Of a stretch of DNA of 64,000 nt, positions 27,847 through 35,349 are shown piece by piece (positions within the stretch are counted from its first letter, which is position 1; each line of letters opens with the position of its first letter). The notes under the pieces are model-generated. The model worked only from the letters and a program-made list of their open reading frames with translations. It was not told the origin of the DNA and ran no database searches. A program made the position numbers and the translations under genes. This DNA is from Streptomyces marincola (GTDB taxonomy: Bacteria > Actinomycetota > Actinomycetes > Streptomycetales > Streptomycetaceae): positions 2,555,001 to 2,619,000 of the forward strand of contig NZ_CP084541.1 of the NCBI RefSeq assembly GCF_020410765.1. Reading direction: 5' to 3'.

Positions 27847-28371
27847 TCACAGGGGCCGCTGCCGCGACTCCAGGATCTCGCGACGCCTGGCCAGCCGGTG
27901 GGTGCGGCGGATCTCCGCCTCCTGGTACCGGCGGCGGTCGCGGTCGTCGCCCGGCACGACGGGCGGCACCGGGCGCGGCTTGCCCTCCTCGTCGACGGCG
28001 GCGAACACCAGGTACGCGGTGCCGACCCGGGTCGCGGGCGTCGACTCGTTCCACCGCTCCGCGAGCACCTTGACGCCGATCTCCATCGAGGTGCGGCCGG
28101 TCCAGTTCACCTGGGCGTGCACATGGACGAGGTCGCCGACCTTGACCGGTTCGAGGAAGACCATCTCGTCCATCGACGCGGTGACGGCCGGGCCTCCCGA
28201 GTGCCGCCCGGCGACGGCGCCCGCCGCGTCGTCGACGAGCTTCATGATCACGCCGCCGTGCACGGTGCCGAGCAGGTTCACGTCGTTCTGCGTCATGATG
28301 TGCGAGAGCGTGGTGCGCGAGGCGGCGGTGGGCTTGCCCGGGAGTCCGGACGCTTCGGGAAGTTCGGCCAT
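27847..28371 (-). CDS. acyl-CoA thioesterase, hotdog fold
   Basis: 174-residue cytosolic enzyme hydrolysing acyl-CoA to fatty acid and CoA. It has the hotdog-family features MTQNDVNLLGTVHGGVIMKL (active-site Asn and HGG), VDDAAGAVAGRHSGGPAVTA, and DEMVFLEPVKVGDLVHVHAQ. The C-terminal tail is basic and helical (RRRYQEAEIRRTHRLARRRE). The YciA/BFIT-like domain order and length fit a homo-oligomeric thioesterase. It is divergent from the downstream LCP gene. Confidence 0.93.
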   Translation of the reverse strand: MAELPEASGLPGKPTAASRTTLSHIMTQNDVNLLGTVHGGVIMKLVDDAAGAVAGRHSGGPAVTASMDEMVFLEPVKVGDLVHVHAQVNWTGRTSMEIGVKVLAERWNESTPATRVGTAYLVFAAVDEEGKPRPVPPVVPGDDRDRRRYQEAEIRRTHRLARRREILESRQRPL

Positions 28372-28479
28372 AAAGCCAGCGTAAGCGCCCCTCGCGCGCG
28401 CCCGCGTATTGCATCAGGTCTGCCACATTCCCCGCCCCGGGGCCCCGTTGATCACGCGCGCCGGGCAGACTTGCCTGCT

Positions 28480-29763
28480 ATGAGCGACTGGCCCGACGGG
28501 TGGACCGACGACGACCAGCCCCGCGACCGGGACCGCTACGGACGGGGCAGCGGCAGCGCCCGCCCTGAGGGGGCCCGGGTGATGCCCCAGGTACCCAGAC
28601 AGCCCCAGCCGCAGCCCCGCGCGCCGCGCCGCGGCCGGTCCGGCTACGACTCCGGGTACAACGAGGGCCAGGTGTACCGGGGCGCGGGCGCGCGGCGCGC
28701 GGCGCCGCCGCCCCAGGGGCCACCGCAGCCCCCGCACGACCCGTACGGCCCCTACGGTGACGGCGGCCACGGCGCCGCGCCGCGCCGCCCCCGGCGCAGC
28801 CTGCGCCGCCGGATCGGGCTGACGGCGCTCGGTCTCGTCGTGGTGCTGCTCGTCACCTCGATCGCCACGTACTTCTGGGCCGACGGCCAGCTGCGCCGCG
28901 AGGTCGACCTGGCCTCGGTCGAGGACCGGCCCGAGCCGGGCCGGGGCACGAACTACCTGATAGTCGGCTCCGACAGCCGCGAGGGGCTGACCGAGGAGGA
29001 GCAGCAGGAGCTGCGCACGGGCAGCACCGAGGGCAAGCGCACGGACACGATCATGCTGCTGCACGTCGGTGAGAACGGGAACACGATGGTCAGCCTCCCG
29101 CGCGACTCGTGGGTGACCATCCCGGAGTTCACCGGCTCGGTCTCGGGCGACCGCATCCCGGCGCAGCAGCAGAAGCTGAACGCGGCCTACTCGATCGAGG
29201 GCGCCGAACTCCTCGTCCGCACCGTCGAGTACAACACCGGCCTGCGGATCGACCACTACGCGGAGATCGGCTTCGGCGGGTTCGCGAGCGTGGTGGACGC
29301 GCTCGGCGGCGTCGAGATGTGCTTCGACGAGCCGGTCCAGGACCGGAACTCGGGCGCCGACTTCGAGGCCGGCTGCCAGCGGCTGAACGGCGCCGAGTCG
29401 CTCGCCTTCAACCGCCAGCGCTACCAGGAGGCCGAGGGCGACCTCGGGCGCACGCAGAACCAGCAGGAGTTCCTGGGCACCCTCGCCGACCAGGCGGCGT
29501 CCCCCTCGACGCTGCTGAACCCGTTCCGGCTGGTCCCGACGATGAACGCGAGCCTGGACGCGCTGATCGTGGACGAGGACATGAGCCTGTGGGACCTGCG
29601 CGCGATGTTCTGGGCCATGCGCGGCGCGGAGCGCATGAACATGCCGGTGGCCGACCCGGGTTACCAGACCCCGGCCGGCTCGGCCGTGCTGTGGGACGAG
29701 GCCCAGTACGAGCAGCTGATGACGCAGCTGAGGAACGACGAAGAGGTGACGGTCGGCCGCTGA
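28480..29763 (+). CDS. LCP family protein, 427 aa
   Basis: The cytoplasmic N-terminus is Pro/Arg-rich (residues 1-105). One membrane segment (IGLTALGLVVVLLVTSIATY) leads to the LCP domain: TNYLIVGSDSREGLTEEEQQ, MVSLPRDSWVTIPEFTG, QQKLNAAYSIEGAELLVRTV, and VEMCFDEPVQDRNSGADFEA. There is no LytR_C domain. As with the other three LCP proteins in this window, the likely role is attaching glycopolymers to peptidoglycan. It is followed by a strong 13-bp terminator hairpin. Confidence 0.94.
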   Translation: MSDWPDGWTDDDQPRDRDRYGRGSGSARPEGARVMPQVPRQPQPQPRAPRRGRSGYDSGYNEGQVYRGAGARRAAPPPQGPPQPPHDPYGPYGDGGHGAAPRRPRRSLRRRIGLTALGLVVVLLVTSIATYFWADGQLRREVDLASVEDRPEPGRGTNYLIVGSDSREGLTEEEQQELRTGSTEGKRTDTIMLLHVGENGNTMVSLPRDSWVTIPEFTGSVSGDRIPAQQQKLNAAYSIEGAELLVRTVEYNTGLRIDHYAEIGFGGFASVVDALGGVEMCFDEPVQDRNSGADFEAGCQRLNGAESLAFNRQRYQEAEGDLGRTQNQQEFLGTLADQAASPSTLLNPFRLVPTMNASLDALIVDEDMSLWDLRAMFWAMRGAERMNMPVADPGYQTPAGSAVLWDEAQYEQLMTQLRNDEEVTVGR

Positions 29764-29776
29764 CGGCCCCCAACCG

Positions 29777-29807
29777 CGCGCCCGTCACCGTTCAGGTGAC
29801 GGGCGCG
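29777..29807 (+). terminator. strong intrinsic-type terminator after the LCP gene
   Basis: CGCGCCCGTCACC (29777-29789) and GGTGACGGGCGCG (29795-29807) form a perfect 13-bp stem with a 5-base loop, 14 bases after the stop codon. There is no U tract. Confidence 0.8.
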
Positions 29808-29824
29808 TGGACGTTCGGGCTCAG
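29801..29824. repeat. left copy of a direct repeat flanking the broken ATPase
   Basis: GGGCGCGTGGACGTTCGGGC followed by TCAG. The same sequence, with one substitution and an internal 8-bp duplication, recurs at 31145-31176 on the far side of the ATPase pseudogene. This copy overlaps the right arm of the LCP terminator. Confidence 0.6.
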
Positions 29825-29918
29825 ACGGCAGGACCGCGGGGCCCTCAACCACCGAGCCCGAGCCCGTCGACGACGCCTCGCCCCTCGGCCTTCAAGGGGA
29901 AGCCCATCGTACGGCCGC

Positions 29919-31103
29919 TCACCGGCTTCTCCGACTGAGCGGATCACCGACATCGAAATGGCCTTCCATCCACAAGTCACCCAGTGCGGCCCCGGACTGG
30001 AGCATCGCGCGGACCCGCTCGCTGTCGGACACGCGGAAGGCGCGCGTGTAGCCGTCGCGCTCGCGATGCAGGATACGTAGCTCGTCGGCCCGAATGCCGT
30101 TCACGAAAAAGGGGGCGTGGGTCGAAACAATCACCTGACTACGCTCGGTCGCCGCCCGGCACTTCTCCGCCAGCTCGGGCAGGAGTGCCGGGTACAGGTG
30201 CTTTTCCGGCTCCCCGATGCCGACCAGGGAGGGCAGCTCGGCAGCGTGGAGGACGACCAGGTAGGAAAGCATGGTGAGCGTGCCGTCCGATGCCCAGCGG
30301 GACTGGACCGGATCGTCGAACGGAGCATCCTTGAGCTGGAGGAGCAAGCGGCCGTCGTCCAGCGGCCTCGTTGCCACCCTCTCCAGTTGCGGTACCCGCA
30401 GGGCGAGGGTTCCCAGAAGCTGATCGAGCCGCGCCCCGCCCTGTTCCACCAGGAATTGCATGACATTGGGGAGATTGTCACCAGACTTCGACAGCCTCTC
30501 CTGAGGGCCGGCCTCCGGAATGCCCCGGCTGTCGCGGAAGGTGCCGCTGGGGAGATATCAGTCGGTGATGTACCGGCGGAGCGCACGGACGCGCGGGTGC
30601 GCGGCCAGTTGACCGAGCGTGCTCACCGCCAGAAGATCCGGCGAGTCCAGCTCTTCACCGCCCTTTGTGCCGCTTTCCTCGGGAATGTCACCGGCGATCA
30701 CCGTCCCCTTGCCGCGCTTGAAGTCGAGGAACGTACACGGTCGCCCATGCACCCGCTCCCGGCACCAGCGCAGCGATTCGGAGACGACCTCGGGCCCGCG
30801 CCGTCCGTCGTCGATCGCCAGCTGGTAAGTGATGGGGGTGAGACCGGGCTCCCGGTACGTGATCTCGAACTCCACGGCCCCCTCAGCGCCACGGGAACGG
30901 AGCTCTCTCCCTCGCCCACGCCTGTCCCATGCGCGTCGCAGCCCGTCGTCGAAGCACTCGGACAGGAAAGCGAAGACGTCGAGAAGTGTGGACTTCCCGC
31001 TGCCGTTGGGGCCGATGACCACGGTCAACGGCGTGATGTCGGACAGCCGCAGATCCCGCAGCGCGCGGTAGTTCTTGACACGCAGGCTTTCGATGCGAGC
31101 CAG
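29919..31103 (-). pseudogene. AAA family ATPase (predicted ATP-binding protein), interrupted by an in-frame TGA
   Basis: One frame runs from 31103 to 29919 and encodes a predicted ABC/RecF-type ATPase of 394 codons plus stop. It has Walker A GPNGSGKST at 31-39 and, in the second half, FDDPVQSRWASDGTLTMLSY (signature), GIGEPEKHLYPALLPELAEK (Walker B region) and VIVSTHAPFFVNG (H-loop). Codon 182 (30558-30560) is TGA in ALRRYITD-stop-YLPSGTF, where relatives have Trp. The frame is unchanged on both sides. The expected start is also lost: MARIESL-type N-termini here read CTG GCT CGC. Base composition is less GC-biased than its neighbours. Confidence 0.75.
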
Positions 31104-31144
31104 GCCGCCATCTCCCTGTCGGTACCCGCTTATTGAACGTGATC

Positions 31145-31176
31145 GGGCGCGTGGCCGCGTGGACGTCCGGGCTCAG
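31145..31176. repeat. right copy of a direct repeat flanking the broken ATPase
   Basis: GGGCGCGTGG, an 8-bp extra copy of CCGCGTGG, then ACGTCCGGGCTCAG. It matches the left copy at 29801-29824 apart from the insertion and one base. It ends across the stop codon of the DUF397 gene. Confidence 0.6.
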
Positions 31177-31385
31177 GTGGTGGGGCCGCCGTGCTTGATC
31201 GCGGTCACGAAACCGGACCACGCCACCGGGCCGAACGCCAGCACCGCGCCCTCCGCGCACTTGGAGTCCCGCACCGGCACCATAGGCAGGCCGTCCGCCA
31301 CCTCCACACACTCGGCACCTTGCCCGTTGCTGTAGGAGCTCTTCCGCCAAGCGGCGACCGCACGCATGTCACGCATCTGCTGCAT
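31173..31385 (-). CDS. DUF397 domain protein, 70 aa
   Basis: Small protein with the DUF397 hallmarks WRKSSYSNGQGAECVEVADG and VPVRDSKCAEGAVLAF and the C-terminal WSGFVTAIK. Such proteins are encoded beside XRE regulators in streptomycetes and are thought to be their partners or antagonists; whiJ-type loci in S. coelicolor are the best-known cases. The ATG at 31385 overlaps the end of the upstream XRE gene by 17 bases, so the two are translationally coupled. Confidence 0.93.
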   Translation of the reverse strand: MQQMRDMRAVAAWRKSSYSNGQGAECVEVADGLPMVPVRDSKCAEGAVLAFGPVAWSGFVTAIKHGGPTT

Positions 31386-32199
31386 CTTCGTATTCTCTCA
31401 GGTACTCACGGATAAGGTCGAGCGATTCGCGCTCCGGCAGCGCCTTCGAACGCGCCACGTCGAACAACTGGGTCAGCTCAAAGATCTGCCGAGGCGACTC
31501 CGCCGCCTGCCCGGCGGCGAACCCCTCGGTGTAGGCCAGCGAGGAGCCGTTCCGCAGGGTCAGCAGGCTCATGCTGCCGCCCATCATGGGGTGTACCCCC
31601 TGGCTGAAGGGCAGCACCTGCACCATCATGTGCTGCGGTCGGCAAGCTTCGAGAAGCGAGGAGATCTGATCACGCATGCACCGGGCGTCCCCTATCGGCC
31701 GCTTGAGACCCGCCTCGTCCATGATCGCCCAGAAGAAGGGCGGTTCCGCGCGTTCGAAGATGCGCTTGCGGCGCATGCGGGTGGCGACGCGCTCCTCGAC
31801 CTGCTCGTCCGACTCCCACGGCATGGAGGCACGGAACAACTCACGCGCGTACTCCTCCGTCTGAAGCAGCCCCGGCACCAGGCTTGATGTGAAGACCTGG
31901 ATGCGCTCGGACTTCGGTTCGTTGCGGAGGACGCCCTGCCCGTAGTCCGGAATGGACAGGTCCTGCGCCATCTCCAGCAGATCGGCAAATAGGTCCGATG
32001 TCTCGAAGAAACGGTCGAGCGCCGCAGCGAGGGCGGCCGATGGCGCCTGCTCGCCCCGTTCGACCCGACCGAGATAGCCGTACTGGTAGGTCAGTTCACC
32101 GGCCAGATCGCGCAAAGACAGCTTGCGCGCCATGCGGAGACGTCGCATGTGACGGGCCAGCAAGTCCGCCGGATGCGGGCCCTCGTGATTGAACTCCAC
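31369..32199 (-). CDS. helix-turn-helix XRE family regulator with DUF5753 domain
   Basis: 276 residues. The N-terminal HTH (LARHMRRLRMARKLSLRDLA, then YQYGYLGRVERGEQAPSAAL) is followed by the DUF5753 ligand- or partner-binding domain (FTSSLVPGLLQTEEYARELF, IMDEAGLKRPIGDARCM, MMVQVLPFSQGVHPMMGG, ESPRQIFELTQLFDVAR). The GTG at 32199 is chosen because AAGGGG lies 8 bases upstream; an in-frame ATG at 32232 lacks a ribosome binding site. Together with the DUF397 gene it forms a bald-type regulatory pair; targets are unknown. Confidence 0.9.
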   Translation of the reverse strand: MEFNHEGPHPADLLARHMRRLRMARKLSLRDLAGELTYQYGYLGRVERGEQAPSAALAAALDRFFETSDLFADLLEMAQDLSIPDYGQGVLRNEPKSERIQVFTSSLVPGLLQTEEYARELFRASMPWESDEQVEERVATRMRRKRIFERAEPPFFWAIMDEAGLKRPIGDARCMRDQISSLLEACRPQHMMVQVLPFSQGVHPMMGGSMSLLTLRNGSSLAYTEGFAAGQAAESPRQIFELTQLFDVARSKALPERESLDLIREYLREYEDAADA

Positions 32200-32616
32200 C
32201 TGCCTCACCCCTTCGTGACCGGGCCAGAACATCGCAGGCGGCAGACGCGCACGTCAACCGCGCCGAGCGCTGCGGAAACGCCCCACAACGGCGGCGACAT
32301 GCGGCCCGCTCCACGTGTACACGCCCCCCTTGGACACGGCACGGCACTCGAAAGAGGGATGACACGAATTCCCCACCCACGGCGGCGACTCGGCACAGGC
32401 CACGGCACCGCAGCCGCGCTGGACGGCCGCCTGCCCCTGGTCGGCGTCTCCTCTGTCCTCGACCGTCGCCGGGAACGGGGTCTGCCCGTCGAGTGACCCG
32501 GGCGGTGTTTCCGCAGCCCCCGCTGCGCGCCGTGCCGAACGGCGCGGCCCGGAGGGGGCGTTACCCGCTCCGGGCTGCGGCGTTCGGCACGGGCTTCTGG
32601 CGGCGCGGCCCCGGGG
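32200..32616. other. non-coding interval upstream of the XRE gene
   Basis: About 400 bp without a convincing gene. It should contain the promoter of the XRE-DUF397 unit in its left part, though no clear -35/-10 pair stands out. Its right end holds the long hairpin at 32531-32591 that follows the VOC gene. Confidence 0.5.
32531..32591 (-). terminator. 24-bp stem hairpin downstream of the VOC gene
   Basis: CGTGCCGAAC (32531-32540) pairs with GTTCGGCACG (32582-32591), and the inner arms CGCGGCCCGGAG and CTCCGGGCTGCG continue the stem with only two non-Watson-Crick positions over about 24 bp. The loop is 13 bases. It begins 26 bases after the VOC stop codon on the minus strand, the usual place for a terminator. 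Confidence 0.7.
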
Positions 32617-32991
32617 TCAGCGGACGCAGAGGCAGAACGGGTGGCCCGCCGGGTCGGCGTAGACGCGCCAGTCGCGCGTGCCGCCGCTGTCGCCCTCAAG
32701 GAGGGTCGCGCCCAGCCGCAGCACCTCGGCCTCCGCCGCTTCGAGCTGGTCCCTCGGCACGTCCAGGTCGAGGTGGAACTGCTGCGGCATCTCGGTGCTG
32801 GGCCAGCGCGGCGGCTGGTGGTCAGGGGACGCCTGGAACGCGAGCTGCCGCCCGTGCGGGCCGATCAGCTCCACCCAGCGCCCCTCCTCCTCGTCGTCGA
32901 TCCGCCAGCCGAGCACCGCCGCGTAGAACTCCGCGAGTTCGCGCGGATTGCGGCAGTCGAGAACGGTTACTCCCATCGTGGCGACAGCCAT
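32617..32991 (-). CDS. VOC family protein (glyoxalase/bleomycin-resistance-like), 124 aa
   Basis: A single protein with two vicinal-oxygen-chelate beta-alpha-beta modules: TVLDCRNPRELAEFYAAVLG in the first, FHLDLDVPRDQLEAAEAEVL and VYADPAGHPFCLCV in the second. Many streptomycete members are annotated as glyoxalase-like; substrates are mostly unknown. Conserved His and Glu positions typical of metal sites are only partly present, so it may be a binding rather than catalytic member. It is divergent from the CGNR gene. Confidence 0.88.
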   Translation of the reverse strand: MAVATMGVTVLDCRNPRELAEFYAAVLGWRIDDEEEGRWVELIGPHGRQLAFQASPDHQPPRWPSTEMPQQFHLDLDVPRDQLEAAEAEVLRLGATLLEGDSGGTRDWRVYADPAGHPFCLCVR

Positions 32992-33026
32992 GGCACCTCG
33001 TCTTCCTCGTGAACCATCAGGGCAGC

Positions 33027-33086
33027 GTTACCTGTATAGCGCTTCAACCAGTAACGGTTACCTCATCATGGCGGTTCGCCGGTAAC
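33027..33086. promoter_or_regulatory. palindromic operator candidates between VOC and CGNR genes
   Basis: GTAACGGTTAC (33051-33061) is a perfect 5-bp-arm palindrome. Its half-site recurs as GTTACC at 33027-33032 and GGTAAC at 33081-33086. Three related sites in a 107-bp divergent promoter region suggest binding by a regulator, possibly the CGNR protein encoded next to it. Confidence 0.5.
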
Positions 33087-33098
33087 GTTGCAAGGGAC

Positions 33099-33641
33099 AT
33101 GGGAGAGCGAACGACGCCGAGCGGCCTCGTCCTCGTCGAGACGCTGATCAACACGGTCGACCTGGAGGCGGGGCGCGACGCGCTGACCGCGCCGGACGGG
33201 CTCGACGCGTTCGCGCGCGACGCCTCGGTCGCGCTGGCGCCGGACGACGTGCCGACCGTGACGCGCCTGCGCGAGGCGCTGCGCGCCGCGTGCGCCGCGC
33301 ACACCGGGCGCGCGATGCCGGCGAGTACGGCCGCCGACCTGGCGGACCTGTTCGCGGACGCCCCGCTGGTCCTGCGCGTCGATGCCGCCACCGGGGCCGC
33401 CCGGCTGCACCCGGCCGCCGGTCTGAGCGGCGCGCGGGCCCTGACGGCCCGCGTCGCGGCGGCCGTCGCCGCTGCGGAGGCCGACGGAACGTGGCAGCGC
33501 CTCAAGGCGTGCGAGGCGGAAAGCTGCCGCTGGGCGTACTACGACCACAGCCCGGCGGGCCGCCGCCGCTGGTGTTCGATGCAACTGTGCGGCGCGCGTT
33601 CCAAGATGCGCGCCTATCGCGCGAAACGACGCACACCCTGA
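33099..33641 (+). CDS. CGNR zinc-finger protein with ABATE domain
   Basis: 180 residues. The N-terminal ABATE-type part (LVLVETLINTVDLEAGRDAL, TVTRLREALRAACAAHTG) is followed by a C-terminal CGNR zinc finger: LKACEAESCRWAYYDHSPAG and RRWCSMQLCGARSKMRAYR, giving four cysteines (the family motif CGNR reads CGAR here). The family is a stress-linked, predicted transcription regulator. The start at 33099 follows a short AAGGG site. It is divergent from the VOC gene, and the promoter region holds palindromes it might bind. Confidence 0.92.
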   Translation: MGERTTPSGLVLVETLINTVDLEAGRDALTAPDGLDAFARDASVALAPDDVPTVTRLREALRAACAAHTGRAMPASTAADLADLFADAPLVLRVDAATGAARLHPAAGLSGARALTARVAAAVAAAEADGTWQRLKACEAESCRWAYYDHSPAGRRRWCSMQLCGARSKMRAYRAKRRTP

Positions 33642-34009
33642 CCGGTTCCCCGGCACCGCACACGACCGAAGCGCGCGCACGGCCGGGTCCCCGTTGGGCT
33701 TCGCGGTCTCCGGGCCGGACGGGGAACGCCCCGGCCTGACCCCGCCCGCTTCCGCCCGCCTCCTGTTCGGCCTTCGCCGCGCCCCGCCCGCCGGTTCGCG
33801 GCGGTACGTTCTCCCCTGCCCGCCACCCGCGCGGCCCGGGGCCCGCAGCGCGATCGCGCGCTGTTCCCGCGCTGCCGGAACGCTCGGCGGGCCCTCCGTT
33901 TCCCCGGCCCCGACCGGCGCGCGGGCCGCCCGCACGGAGCACCCGGGCCGGATCGGATCACCGACCGGAACGCGGACAGAGACGAACCGACAGAGACAAG
34001 GAGAACGCC
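33642..34009. other. non-coding interval before the 63-aa ORF
   Basis: About 370 bp of GC-rich sequence with only shadow frames. Its end contains two GACAGAG copies shortly before the AGGAG ribosome binding site of the small ORF. No clear promoter or terminator could be picked out. Confidence 0.4.
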
Positions 34010-34201
34010 ATGACGGAGACAGACGCCCAGGCCGGACCGGCCACGGTCGAGACCTATGCGTCCCGGACGCCCGACGCGGAGGGCTGGCGCGGCGTGCCGT
34101 TCGTCCACCCGGCCATGGACGGCGGAAAGCACGACGGTGGCCCGATGCCGCCCGAGGCCCCGCGACCGCCGGAGCCGAGCCCGTCCGACGACGGCCGGTA
34201 G
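34010..34201 (+). CDS. small hypothetical protein, 63 aa
   Basis: I do not recognise the family. The reading frame follows a strong AAGGAG site 7 bases upstream of the ATG, better than most genes in the window. The product is soluble, acidic and Pro-rich at the C-terminus (MPPEAPRPPEPSPSDDGR), with a central segment WRGVPFVHPAMDGGKHDGG and no signal peptide, cysteine or membrane helix. It precedes the PLP enzyme by 152 bp. A role as peptide precursor or partner protein is possible but unsupported. Confidence 0.5.
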   Translation: MTETDAQAGPATVETYASRTPDAEGWRGVPFVHPAMDGGKHDGGPMPPEAPRPPEPSPSDDGR

Positions 34202-34240
34202 CCGCGCGTCCGTGCCGTTCCGCGCCGGGCGCGCGCCCCG

Positions 34241-34290
34241 CATGGAACGGCGCTGACCGGCATGGAACGGCGCTGACCGGCCCTGACCGG
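34241..34290. repeat. 20-bp tandem duplication upstream of the PLP enzyme gene
   Basis: CATGGAACGGCGCTGACCGG occurs at 34241-34260 and again at 34261-34280, followed by a third partial copy (CCCTGACCGG, 34281-34290). Further short GGTACGGCGC repeats follow to about 34325. The block lies between the small ORF and the PLP gene, where a promoter would be expected. Confidence 0.85.
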
Positions 34291-34353
34291 CGCGGGGCAG
34301 CACGGTACGGCGCGGTACGGCGCGCTCCCGAGCGCGTTCGTACACTTGCTCCG

Positions 34354-35319
34354 ATGGTGCTACCCGCGGCCCTGCCGTCCCCCCTCGTGACGCTGACCGA
34401 TCCGGACCTGGCCGACTCGGGCATCGAACTGCGGCTCAAGCGGGACGACCTGATCGCACCCGGCGGGATATCGGGCAACAAGTGGCGCAAGCTGGTCCCG
34501 AACCTGCGCGCCGCGCTCGACGAGGGCCACACCCGGCTGCTCACGTTCGGCGGCGCCTGGTCCCACCACATCCACGCCGTCGCAGCCGCCGCCGCTGCCT
34601 GCGGCCTGGCGAGCGTCGGCGTGATCAGGGGCGACGAGCTGGCCGACGCCCCGCGGAACTGGTCGCTCGCCGAGGCCGAGCGCAACGGGATGGAGCTGGC
34701 GTTCGTGGACCGCCGCACCTACCGCGAGACGCTCGCGCACCTGGACGACCCGGCCACCCGCCGCCGCATCGAACGCCGCTGGGGCCGCTGCTACGTACTT
34801 CCCGAGGGCGGCAGCAACGCCCTCGCCGCGCGCGGCACGGCCGGTCTCGTCGAGGAACTGCCCGGCCTCGGGCCGCGCGACCTCGTGTGCTGCCCGGTGG
34901 GAACCGGCGGCACGCTCGCCGGCATAGCCGCCGCCCTCCCGGCGGGCGCGCGGGCCTGGGGCGTCGCGGTCCTCAAGGGCGGCGCGGGCTACCTGGAGGA
35001 CGAGGTGACCCGGCTGCACCGGTCCGGCTGGGCCCGGACGTTCCCCAACTGGCACATCAGCCACACGCACCACGGCGGCGGCTACGCGCGGCTGCCCGCC
35101 GCGCTCACCGCGTTCGCCAGCGCGTTCGAGGAACGCCACGGCCTGGCCGTCGAGCCGCGCTACGTCGCCAAGATGCTGCACTGCGTCTACGACACCGCCC
35201 CCGCGCTGCCGCGCGGCACCCGCGTCACCGCCGTGATCACCGGCCCGCCGCACGCTCCGGCCGCCGAAGCCGCGGAAGCCGCCGAAACCCCCGATCCCGG
35301 ACCGGGCCGGGCTCGCTGA
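34354..35319 (+). CDS. PLP-dependent enzyme, D-cysteine desulfhydrase / ACC deaminase-like
   Basis: 321-residue fold-type II PLP enzyme. The PLP lysine is Lys43 in GGISGNKWRKLVPN; the phosphate-binding region is CCPVGTGGTLAGIAAALPAG, and LLTFGGAWSHHIHAVAAAAA is the conserved Ser/His region of the subgroup. Relatives act on D-cysteine or 1-aminocyclopropane-1-carboxylate; the ligand cannot be told from sequence alone. The C-terminus is an Ala/Glu-rich extension. It converges with the BtrH-type gene. Confidence 0.88.
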   Translation: MVLPAALPSPLVTLTDPDLADSGIELRLKRDDLIAPGGISGNKWRKLVPNLRAALDEGHTRLLTFGGAWSHHIHAVAAAAAACGLASVGVIRGDELADAPRNWSLAEAERNGMELAFVDRRTYRETLAHLDDPATRRRIERRWGRCYVLPEGGSNALAARGTAGLVEELPGLGPRDLVCCPVGTGGTLAGIAAALPAGARAWGVAVLKGGAGYLEDEVTRLHRSGWARTFPNWHISHTHHGGGYARLPAALTAFASAFEERHGLAVEPRYVAKMLHCVYDTAPALPRGTRVTAVITGPPHAPAAEAAEAAETPDPGPGRAR

Positions 35320-35349
35320 GGGCGGCCGCTGCCCGGTTCCCGCCCCTCG

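Noticed and set aside
29919..32199. ATPase, DUF397 and XRE genes as a phage-defence island
   Set aside because: The ATPase is interrupted and no nuclease or effector gene accompanies it; XRE/DUF397 pairs are common developmental regulators.
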